Source: Apostichopus japonicus (taxonomy: Eukaryota > Echinodermata > Holothuroidea > Aspidochirotida > Stichopodidae). Taken from it: a stretch of 64,000 nt of DNA. Made by a program: the position numbers and the translations under genes. The stretch lies in contig NC_092563.1 of the NCBI RefSeq assembly GCF_037975245.1, positions 30,217,960 through 30,281,959 of the forward strand, written 5' to 3'. Under the pieces are notes generated by a model, which saw only the letters and a program-made list of their open reading frames with translations, did no database searches and was not told where the DNA came from. This document shows positions 37,401 through 50,000 of the stretch, one piece after another; the first letter of the stretch is position 1; each line of letters opens with the position of its first letter.

Positions 37401-37853
37401 CACTCAGACTTGTAGTGCGCCCTCTGTAGAGTGTGTTAATTACCCAGGGACATTTGCATGTGATTGTTCCCCAGGACATCACATTTACAATGAAGTCAGC
37501 AGGTTTTGTGAAGGCAGGTTACATAGTTAAATGTTGCACCACACATAAGCTCAACTTCCTCCTATAATTCTGCTCTCCATTCATAAACCACAATTATTTG
37601 TAACAGTATGGTAATAATTGAGTCTTGGGGAGGGAACATTTCTTACTCATTTTGAAAACATATTTCTGTGAAAGGAGGAAAGCTTTTCCTTTACCCTCAC
37701 CTCATTGTTCAGTGAATATTAAATCTTTACCCCGTATAATCTTGTAATAATGTGACAAGAAAGCAGTTATTTCTTAACAATAAACAGCAATAAAACCAGG
37801 TTTCCTCTCATGTGATAATCACCTCTAAAGCCTGTTGGAGATTATCTGAGGGT

Positions 37854-37928
<75 letters not shown>

Positions 37929-37963
37929 GATTTTCATTTATATACATATATATATATATATAT

Positions 37964-38040
<77 letters not shown>

Positions 38041-41000
38041 CACACATAATATATGTGTGGAAACCAGAATGGATTTAGATGACATATTGTGTGGGGTGGT
38101 TATCAGTTTAACAGGGTTAGCTCACTTTTGAGTCTATGGCTTTCTAAATGTTAGGTTTCATTGATTCTCATTCTTCTGCCATTGTTCTCTGAACCCGAGC
38201 ATTGAATTACAAATTAATTATTAAAAGCTACTGTTCATGGAAGGTGAAGGGGACAATTATAGGGGTAAGGTTCGTCCTGCTGTGAGAAAGATCATGATAT
38301 AATGTCCAACACATGGAAGACACTATGTGTCTAAGTGTAGGACACCGAGGGGGCTGTTTAGGATGATGTAATCTGTTATGCTCTGCAGTTTCACACAATA
38401 GCCACTGTTGGCTGGTCTGCAGAGATATCTCTGTTGTTTGATATTGATTCAGCCTTGCTGCAGGGGAGCTTGCAGCTGCTGCAGCTGTCTTTGTTTTTAT
38501 TTAAATGGTTTGTTAATCTTAAATGCACTTCATCCTCATTACCTCCCACATATCACTGCTTCCCATCACTTGCTCCCTGTCCCTCATCTGCCATCATTTA
38601 CATCTCAATAGCAAAATGTGCAGAACTGTATATTTAACATAAAGCAGAAATGGTAAATTCCAGCACCATTGAGACTGCCATGTTTATCCTTATCCTTGAA
38701 ATGTCCTCATGGAATCTGAAAAGAAGAATACTGGAAACTTTGAAAGTGATGCTTGATATATAAGATTGTCAAAGTCTCTCATAATGTGCTTAGTAAAATG
38801 ACCAAATATGGTCATCTATTGCCTGCACGATCCATCATCAACCACCGCTTTGAAGAAATGCCAGTTATATAAACTTCTGCAATTTGTTCTCTGGAATTGA
38901 GCATATTTGAATGATCTGTCAAAGTATATACCATTAAATGATGGAATAGTTTTTAAAACTTTGAGAATTTGTTTGTAGGTAGAAAAGGGGTGTTTTAATA
39001 GTTAGCTGAGTTTATGTACTGATCTAAATGTACATCTTTTCACAGATATCAATGAATGCAATGAAAATCCTTTGGTTTGTGGTTCCACGGCTGTCTGCGT
39101 CAACACTTTTGGAGGCTATGAATGTCCTTGTAAAACCGGATTTGTTTATCCAGACAATGAAGAAAATTCAAGTGGAAACTGCATTGGTAAGTCAAAAATA
39201 CCACAGCAATACAGAAATGTGATGTTGGTTGCTCTTGTGTTTACAGACTTGGCATCAGCATGTAGCCGGCTAAATTCAAGTGGAAAATGCATTGGTAAGT
39301 CAAAAATACCACAGCAATACAGAAATGTGATGTTGCTTGCTCTTGTGTTTACAGTGGTATCAGCCGGCTAAATTCAAGTGGAAACTGCATTGGTAAGTCA
39401 AAAATAAGACAGCAATACAGAAATGTGATGTTGGAACCTCTTGTGTTTACAGTGGCATCAGCATGTAGCCGGCTAGATTTCATACTTGTCAAGCTAATAT
39501 GAACTTACATTACTACTACAATGTTACTCCTGCTTTTATTTGGGGAATCTTATTCTATGACTGGATTGATGGTGGTTTGAAGACTGTTGGCAATAGTGCC
39601 AGAGGTTGCTGGAGCTGGTCGAATGGGTGACAGACAGTCTGGTACCAAGTTGCCATACAGGGCAGTCCATGAGACCAAGGGCATGCAGCCTTAAATGGGG
39701 AAACTCCTGCTAGCTCTAATCTTCGTTGTGAAATTAATGAAAGAAACAAAATGCGGCACAGTACACTTGATAATGAATGACCATTCATTAGTTGTAGGAA
39801 CAAACCATTATAAACTGAGAGAATTATAGTTGTAGGACCAAACCATTATAAACAGAGGGAAAGCGTTAGTTAAAGGACCAAACCATTCTAAACAGAGGGA
39901 AAGTTTTAGATGTAGGAACAAAACATTATACTCAGAGGGAAACTGAACCGTAACAGTCCTAATTGGTAGCTCCCATCCACCTCGTCTGCTTGTTCCGTAA
40001 TTACTGAGCGGTGACTACATTGTTTGGACAACTTATGGTCCAAACTCTGAATGAAATACCTCATTTACCACTGCAAGTAAATTGCTTGAAAGTGTTCAGA
40101 ATAAAAGAAGGTTTCAAGAGGGTTTTTTCTATTGAAGAATCACATATAAGGATTACCTAGTCATAACTTGATATGAACTTCAACAGATCAATCAAGCCTG
40201 AGAGTGGGTGAGTGTGGAGGGGGGGGGCTGTCAGGGGGCTGCAGCCCAAGGGTCAGTTAGGGTGGCTTGGGAAAGTATTGAGAGGAGAGTATGGAAAGGA
40301 AAATATGACAAAGAAAGTGTGTTCCTATTGTCATGATGCACTGAAAGAAAACTGTAGAGAGCAAAAAGGGGGCTTGTTGACATTACGTCATAGGTCTCTC
40401 ATTAAAACGAATTGATATTTCATAAATAGAATTTGTGACTATTCCTCCTTCCTTTCTCATGCCTCAGATGTTGATGAATGCCAGGTGGAAGCCCTCATTC
40501 CCCTGCTTTGTGGACATCATGCTTCTTGCAGGAACACTGAAGGTGCCTTTGAGTGTGACTGTCTTCCAGGTTACATCAAGGGTTCCGGATTCTGTGATGG
40601 TGAGAAACTCTATGTATGAACAATAAACATGAAAAATCATAATTAATCAAATTAAGATATGTTTTAGCTAAGTCTTTGTTGAAATTATCCTTTTGTCTTC
40701 ACTATGTTACCTGTCACAGGAATAAACATTTTATTATTCTTTACTTGCTACGAAAGCTGGCTTTAAATATTGTGGTGAATCTTTGGTTGTCCATGTGGAC
40801 AGCCTCAACCAATCATGTGTGATCACTTAGTTCTACCTTTTGGAAAGCACCGCCTCAAAATTTCAAAAGCAAAGAAAGTTTTGAAAGAACAGTGACAATA
40901 CAACCTATTTTTCTGGAGATATGGAATTTGGGCTTAACAGGAAATCTGACAAACAAGGGCTAGCATTTTAATGGCTCCCATTTTAATTTGTTGCCAATCA

Positions 41001-44000
41001 AATAAGGCATCTATTTTAACATTTTGTTGAATGTATTTTTTTAATTAGTCTTTTCTTCTGGCAGTCACAACCATTCTAAGTGGTTTTTAACTGAAATGGC
41101 TGTGAAACCTAACTGTTATTGGAAGAATGGTTTAATTCTCTTCTACTTTTAATATACTCTGATCATTTTAGCTAGAAGTACCAGACCTTCATACTTAAGC
41201 AGATAGTAGAATGCAATGGTTCATACTGATTATCACTAATTAGCTAAAGTTTCATTGTCTACCAACAGATTTGAATGAATGTGCAGAAGGGAACCCATGT
41301 GGCTTCAATGGATTCTGTGAAAATCTGGAAGGCTCCTTCAATTGTTCCTGTGGAATTGGATATATTTCTAAAGATGGGCAGTGCGAAGGTAGGAAAATAT
41401 TGCATTACTCTCCCCAATCCTGATGTCAATTTTTCTCCAAATCTACTGATTTTAGTCTCATTAGTAGAGATAAAATGACTATATCACATTCTTGTTAAAA
41501 AGAAAAGATAAGAGTCAGTCAAGACCGTGTTACATCAAAGAATATAATCCGTGTTTTGTGTCGTAATATAAAGAAACTGTTAGATTGTTAATGTTGGTGA
41601 GTAAACTGTGATACTGGAGCACAGTGACTCTTAAGACCTGGAGGTGCATGGCATTTCTGGTCTTGCCAATTTCAGGATTGATTTGGTTCGGGTATGGCAT
41701 CATTATCACTGTTTCTTAGCAAATTTGGATCGTCTGTAACAGAGTTACTTGTTTTGGTAGTTGTTCCATTGTATTTGTTGTTGGTATTGGTTAATTTTGT
41801 TATTTAGCAAATAGCTGCTTCTCAATACTTCATCTAGTAGCATTATTCCTATGTTTACTGTCTCATTCTGTGGCCTGTATATACCCTGTATATGATATCA
41901 TGTACAATTCATACAGCAGCATTTGGTATTGTTAATACCACTGAAATACACTGTGGATGCCCAATCATGACAGCAAACAATAATTGCAAAAATGACAAAC
42001 ACAAACAACCAAAATACTCACATTCAGTCAGGTGACCATTTTCATAAAAATATTTGTTGTTGTTGTTGTTGTTTTGTAATGGTCATTTAGCTTTTGCTGG
42101 TCAATGATTCATACATTTTTTCTTTGTTAAAACTTTAGTTTTTATGATACATCCACAGATATTGATGAATGTGCTTTAGACGGTGATGATCAAGTTTGTC
42201 CTGATACGATGGCATGTGTGAATCACGAAGGCTCGTATCACTGTTACTGTCCTCCTGGATTCACTAGCAATGGATCCTATTGTGAAGGTATACACACAGA
42301 TAATTCATTTCATTCATCAACTGCAAAGTCCTCTCGCTGTAATGCTGTGGCTGTGTGGTCCTCATTCGCAGACTTTGGAAGTTTGTTTGTCCAATGCTTA
42401 GTGTAAAGAGAGAAGGTCCTATAGAGAGGTTCTGTTTGTATGGTATCACAGTGTAACTTAGAGTAATGGAGTTAACCTATAGTCTTGCTTGTTAATAGTT
42501 GATACATATTTTGTTAAAAATCTTTAAGTTTCTTTGGTAAATACTTCTGGTGGAAGAACGTCACTAAAATGTGAAGAGTTAAAGGGTTCTGGATCATACA
42601 GAAATTTAAAATGTAAGCTGTGCTGATTTCTGTGTTCAATTTTGTTATTTTGATTTCCCTATTTTTTTAATCTTTTTTTCTAAAATGAGACTGCTGCAAA
42701 ATAGCTTGCTCAGGCTGCCTCCACTCTCTGGAATCACTATCTTGTCGATTTTAAATGTTTTATACTGAATAGGTTTAAATTTGAAGTATAACATTTGCGT
42801 GTTGTCACCAAATATAGAGGTAAACACAAACTGTTTTGTACGTTCATTGCATCAATATTGCAAAACATGTTTCAAATTTTTGATAAAGTATTTTAATTAA
42901 AAAAAAACAGAATTATGTATCAACCACACTTTCTTTGTAGGTGTAAGTATGATCCTAGCCTACTTTGCATATAAGAAACTGGGCTGGAATTATTCTTGAC
43001 ATTGCCTGATGAAGCTTATTACCAACTGATTGCATCTGTTTGTGAGACTACAATTAAAAACTTCATTTATAGTTCAAATAGAACTTGACACTGTGCATCA
43101 ATTGAGATTCTCATGGGAAATGGACACCACCAGCTAGTTAAAATGGATTAAACTGGATTAAACTGACACTGAATTTTATCTGTCAGTTTTATGCATGTTA
43201 GCTATCACATGACGTGGCGAACAATTAAGATTTGTGACAAGTTTAATGGTCAATAATCATTCTCCTCAGATATCAATGAATGCTCTACTCCAAACCACCA
43301 GTGCAGTGAAAATTCTTTCTGTGGCAATCTGCTTGGTTCCTATTACTGCCAATGCATCATGGGATATGTAGGAAATGGAAAAGATTGCTATGGTGAGGTT
43401 TTATCTTATTAATTGCTAATGTTAGTAGTTCTTGTCCTCTTCTCAATCTTCTGAGTGTAAATGTTACATAGCCAATGCTGATTCACACCTGACTGGGTGT
43501 AAATGTTACATAGCCAAGGCTGATTCACACCTGACTGGGTGTAAATGTTACATAGCCAAGGCTGATTCACACCTGACTGGGTGTAAATGTTACATAGCCA
43601 AGGCTGATTCACACCTGACTGGGTGTAAATGTTACATAGCCAAGGCTGATTCACACCTGACTGGGTGTAAATGTTACATAGCCAAGGCTGATTCACACCT
43701 GACTGGGTGTAAATGTTACATAGCCAAGGCTGATTCACACCTGACTGAGTGTAAATGTTACATAGCCAAGGCTGATTCACACCTGACTGGGAATAAATGT
43801 TACATAGCCAAGGCTGTTTCACACCTGACTGGGTGTAAATGTTACATAGCCAAGGCTGATTCACACCTGACTGGGTGTAAATGTTACATAGCCAAGGCTG
43901 GTTCACACCTGACTGGGAATAAATGTTACATAGCCAAGGCTGATTCACACCTGACTGGGTGTAAATGTTACATAGCCAAGGCTGATTCACACCTGACTGG

Positions 44001-47000
44001 ATGTAAATGTTACATAGCCAAGGCTGATTCACACCTGACTAGGTGTAAATGTTACATAGCCAATGCTGATTCACACCTGACTGGGTGTAAATATTACATA
44101 GCCAATGCTGATTCACACCTGACTGGGTGTAAATGTTACATAGCCAAGGCTGATTCACACCTGACTGGGTGTAAATGTTACATAGCCAAGGCTGATTCAC
44201 ACCTGACTGGGAATAAATGTTACATAGCCAAGGCTGATTGGGTGAAATGTTTGGTTTACTGTACATAACACCTAGCAGAAACCTAGTGGGCTAATTTTAC
44301 TACTTACACAGGTTCAGGGATCTGCATCTTGTCTTTGTTGGAGCATTGTGATTGGATGATAGATTGTTTTTGTGCATCTTTCAAAGTAAGTAGTAAGTGG
44401 GCAAAGACATATCAGTTGTTGGTAGAGTTGAGCAAATTTGATAAGATCAGATAATAATTCTAGATAGCATTCAAACTCGTGGTAATCCGAGAGGGAATTG
44501 ATATTCCTTAATAAAACTTTGTTGAAACTACCCAAAGTTGACACATGTTTTGATATTTAAATTTAAAACTTTTTGTTTCCCCTTTGCTTTGTAAGATGTC
44601 GACGAATGCGAGAGTTCCAATGGAGGCTGCCCTCACCACTGCACCAACACAGAAGGCAGTTATCATTGCTCCTGCGCAGAAGGCTTCGAACAATCAGAAA
44701 CAGATCAAGAAGAATGCCAAGGTAGAATGATAAAATATTTATGTTTCCATAAAACTTCATGAAAAATAAGAGGAAAACAAGCTTCACTTTAAACAAATTG
44801 TATCATATTTTATCTAAAATTTCCTAAAATATACAAATGCTGTTATTATTCTGGTTTGCCTGTCAAACAGTGTGATCAGTTTGCATGTTATATGAAACTA
44901 AACACTAGTAGCTGAATGTTCTACGTTATCAGAAAGATTATAAAACCATGTCACAATTAAACATAAGATGAATACTTCTTGTTGTCATGTAAGAGTTTCA
45001 GTATGATGTTAGACATTTATTATTCAAAATTAGAACATCTTTCCTTTCCATGTTTTAAGCATTGATGAAGTTTGGGCAAAGCAATGAAAATCTGTCAGGG
45101 TTTTGATGCAATCAAAATTTCAGAAGTGACAGATAAATTTAATGTAGATCCATACCATACAGTGACTTATCAACATCAATATTAAAGTACACAAGCAAGT
45201 GTGTAAGGTATCGATCTCAAGTTCTTCTTTTCTTTAACTCTCATAGCTGGAGTTCACTATTTTTTTTTAATTTTAAATTTTACTATTTTTGTTTCTAGAT
45301 ATTAATGAATGTGCAGATGAGTCTCTTTGTGATCAGCATTGTAACAACACTATTGGTTCCTATAAATGTTCTTGTGACAAAGGCTATACCTTACACAGTA
45401 ATGGTCGTCTCTGTGTTGGTGAGTATTCTCTGTCTGGCAAGAAGAGTACTCTCAGTAAATGAAAGTTGTCATTAAATTATGCTTTGAATAACAAGTGGCA
45501 TTTAATAGTGAATCTTCAGCTTTTAACAAAGCTATTGTGACTCATCTATTCTTCTGCTGCATCTTCAACCTGTTTGGAAGGAGAATCATTTGTTTCCTGG
45601 AGACAACCAAAAAAAAAATCACATTTGCTAATTTGCTGGCAGAAAACAGTTTGCTAACTATCCTGAAATGAAATGTGATGTTTTCTTGAACAAAATGATA
45701 GCAATCCATGTAGTTGCAGGTCTCATCTCTTCTATGATGGAATGGATCTTCATTGACCTTTGACCTTGACCCTTAACAACTACATAAGCACTATTTAAAT
45801 ATTTGTCCCATTATTCTCTACATATCTTGTGGTTTAATTACTTTTTCCAACTTACTGACAAGCAGAAAATGGCTAAAAACAGTTTTTGGGTGTTTGACCT
45901 TTGACCTATGATGTGACCAACCATCCAGACATGAGTTTACAGTACATGGTCAGGCACCTACCCACCAAGTTTGAACATGATCGTACTTACAGTCTCATGT
46001 TTCACACAGTTTTAGCCCAGTTTTACTTGATAACTCAGTCGACCTTTGACTCAGACCCTAAATCTGTCTTATTTCAATATTTGCCTCTTCATTATCTACA
46101 TACTGTGTGGTTAATTCATTTTTCCACATGTTGGTATGCAGACAATGGCTAAAAACAATTTTTAGGTTGATTGACCTTTGACATCATCAATCACTCACTC
46201 ACTCACTCATGCAAATATATGTAACTCTTGTAGTGACATAAATTGTTAATGTAAGAAACAACCGATTATCCAAATCTTCCCTCACATATATCTATAGGAC
46301 ATTTATTGTTTTTAAAGGATAGTTGGGTAGGAAATGTATTCTTTGTTCATGGAAATGCATTTTCTGTAGAATATAGCCTTCAACTGTCATAAGAAACTGT
46401 ACAAGGCATCAAGTCATGAAAATTCAAATGAGCGCTTGTAGCCAATCATCATCAAGCAGTGTTTATGCTTTGTAAGTAATTACCTCATATTTTAAGACGT
46501 TACCAATATTTTTTCACATTTTCTTCAATTGATTGCTTTCTTGTTAAGATATTGATGAGTGCATGATGAGGAATGATTGTCAGGAGGTGTGTATCAACAT
46601 ACCCGGAGGGTACAAGTGTGACTGCAGCGATCTGAGAACTCTTATACCAGACAACAAGACACACTGTAAAGGTGATTACTTCTACTGACTTTTGTTTGGT
46701 TTTACTTATGATGATTATTGGTGTTGCATATTTTCCAGACACGGAAGGTGGGTGGGAAGTTGGAAAGGGGATGAGTGGGAGTTAGATGGGGAGGAGGAAG
46801 TCTCTGTTATCGTTAAGGTATGACTATGATGTAGACAATGACATAACTAACAAAGAAACAAATCAGGCTGGAAGTGACCAAAGGAGAAGAATTTAATTCT
46901 TATAATGGATAGTAGCCTTCAAAGCTTCAGATTTAAACTTTCTGATAACAAAGGGCACCTTTGATAAATAGAGTATAATATTTCCAATATACATATATAG

Positions 47001-50000
47001 GTACTTTGCAGCTAAAGTCTTCTCTGCATTTAAAATTGTTTTTTTCCTGCTCTGGAAAATAATTATTGTGGTATTAATTTCACCAATTCTCAGGTTGTGT
47101 CAGTTATTACATACTCATTTTTCTTATTTCTTGTTTTTTGTGGAAATTTTGAGGTACCATTAATTGATGGGGCTTTTTAATCAAGTAATTCTTCTGATTT
47201 TGAAAGATGTCACAAATTGTCGTGAGAAGAATGGAGGATGCGATCAGATTTGTCGCGAGGATCAGAGAGGTTTATTGTGCTCATGCCAGTATGGATCAGT
47301 TTTAGACGGGGACGGTCATACTTGTAATGGTAAGTATTTGATTCACAATCTGTAGAGACTGAAGGAGAGGGGGTGGGGTCCTGATAAGAGGGGCATTTGC
47401 AATTAAGTAGGGGGCCAGGGGAAATATATAAAGAGTAATGTATTCCTTGATTTCTAATTTTAAGATAGATATATTGTGTTCCTATACTCCTGTTCATTCA
47501 GCCGCTATGTTTGGTACATCAAGGCCCAACAGTAAGATTTGTTTTTCAATTTTTTCCTCTCTTTGTAGATGTCAATGAGTGCCTGGAAAGCAACGGAGGC
47601 TGCGAACAATTGTGCGTGAATACTCCTGGTTCATTCACGTGTCAATGTCGCCGTGGTTACAGACCCAGAGATGATAGCCCTTATCAGTGTGTTTGTAAGT
47701 CTTGCAAAGCAGCTCATGTTATACCACAGGGGTTCTCAAATGAGACCAGAGAAATAAAAAACATTGATTGAATCAGCAAAGGGTCAGAGCGAATACAAAT
47801 GTCATTGTACCTAGATTTTGTGATGTGCAGTGTGTACTGGTAGGTTGATTAAGCCTAAGGCCTCTTAGGGCTCTCATGTACATCCTTATACCTAGCCTGA
47901 GCAATGTGTAGTGTAAGCCGGTAGGTTGATCAAGCCTAAGGCCTATAAGGGCCCTCAGACACATCACTAAACCTAGCTTGAGCAATGTGTAGTGTAAGCC
48001 GATAGGTTGATCAAGCCTAAGGCCTCTAAGGGCCCTCAGACACATCACTAAACCTAGCTTGAGCAATGTGTAGTGTAAGCCGGTAGGTTGATCAAGCCAA
48101 AGGCCTCTAAGGGCCCTCAGACACATCACTATACCTAGCTTGAGCAATGTGTAATGTAAGCCGGTAGGTTGATCAAGCCTAAGGCCTCTTAGGACCCTCA
48201 GACGCACCACTTTACCTAGCTTGAGCAATGTGTAGTGTAAGCCGGTAGGTTGATCAAGCCAAAGGCCTCTAAGGGCCCTCAGACACATCACTATACCTAG
48301 CTTGAGCAATGTGCAGTGTAAGCCGGTAGGTTGTTCAAGCCTAAGGCCTCTAAGGGCCCTCAGACACATCACTAAACCTAGCTTGAGCAATGTGTAGTGT
48401 AAGCCGGAAGGTTGATTAAGCCTTAGGCCTCTAAGGGCCCTCAGACACATCGTTATACCTAGCTTGAGCAATGTGTAGTGTAAGCCGATAGGTTGATCAA
48501 GCCTTAGGCCTCTAAGGGCCCTCAGACACATCACTTTACCTAGCTTGAGCAATGTTCAGTGCAAGCCAGTAGGTTGATCAAGCCTTAGGCCTCTATGGGC
48601 CCTCATGCACATCACTGAACCTAGCTTGAACAATGTGTAGTGTAAGCCGGGAGGTTGATTAAGCCTAAGGCCTCAGACATTTCACTATACCTATATTGAG
48701 CAATGTGCAGTGTGGAATGCTAGGGTGATCAAGCCAACAACATCAAGAGCCTGCATAACTGATTGCTACAACAATTGTGGACCAGTTTTTCTTTCACCGG
48801 CCGATTGAAATCTTTCTTGGGCCAAATTGGTCAGAAGACTGCCTATTGAGAACCCCTGATACAATCCAACACTTAATATAGGCCTAAAGGTTATGAAACT
48901 CTGTAATGTAAGAAATATATGCAAAATACGTCCAACTTTAATTATGTATACTTAGCATCAATGTGACAATATTTGCTGCGAAGAACTTGTGAAAAGTGGG
49001 CTTCTGATTAGTTTTTGTCATCACATCAATTCTGGTTTTTGATTGTATTTTCACTGTTGACTCAAAATATTTTAGAATGAGAAATGTGTTCATTTATGCT
49101 CACACAATATCTCAATGAGACCAAACATGCTAAGAGTACATATTGTCACCATATCATGTATAACTATTGACACTTCATGGATAGAGTTATTAACATACCA
49201 TAAGACTAAAATATTAAGTAAAATAATGTAATTTCATTTACCTTGTTATCATATATCATCAAACTTTTTGTTAAACTTCCACAGCGGAATGTGTCCCACC
49301 CTGTTTGAACTATGGCGTTTGCGTCGGACCAAACACGTGCGTCTGCCCGACAGGTTACGGAGGACAAACATGCACACGTAAGATACATTACAAGAAGAGG
49401 CTTTAAGAGATTAGTTCTTTTTACGCTATTTTATGAAATTAACATACAGTAGAAATGATGTGGTTCATTATATCAGCTTTTGAAGTTTTTTTTAAACTAA
49501 TAATGTAGAAGTGAAACGTTTCAGTTCCATTTTGCATTTGTCTTGTGATTAATACTAATTAATACTAATTAAATTACAAAATGTGGATTTGTCGAACGAA
49601 CCATTTAAATAATAATAGAAAAAATAGAAAAATAGCAAAGAAATTAGTCAACATCCTTCAAAGAAATTCTGAAAATGTGTTGTTAAGTTTGGAAACTTAT
49701 GATGTTTTTTTTTTTAGCTCACTTAGCATTTTTCTTTGTCTTTATGGTCATGTCAAATCTCATTCATGTCTAGTATGAGATGGTGTCAGTATCAGTCTCA
49801 CAACACCCATTCCAAACTAAATTGAAGTTTTTATGAGGATGATACCTTATATTTGGGGGTGGGGGTGAGGAGGAGTGATTTATTCTTATTTGCTTTTGTA
49901 AAGCCACTTGTATTTTTTATTTGATTATTCTGCAGACATATTTATTCTTTGGCTACTTATTCTTATTCTTTATTTCTTTTTTCTATAGCCACTTGTAACC

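Noticed and set aside
39555-39803. Minus-strand frame of 82 codons in the intron after EGF-3
   Set aside because: No domain, no neighbours in a splice chain, composition like surrounding intron.
43432-44268. 278-codon plus-strand frame and a 207-codon minus-strand frame of repeated peptides ([14 protein letters not shown]-like)
   Set aside because: It is the 42-bp minisatellite read in phase. It lies in an intron, and the upstream exon frame stops before it.
47773-48552. 259-codon minus-strand frame with a leucine-rich-looking repeat
   Set aside because: It is the 81-bp minisatellite read in phase; the resemblance to leucine-rich repeats is superficial and no LRR consensus spacing is present.
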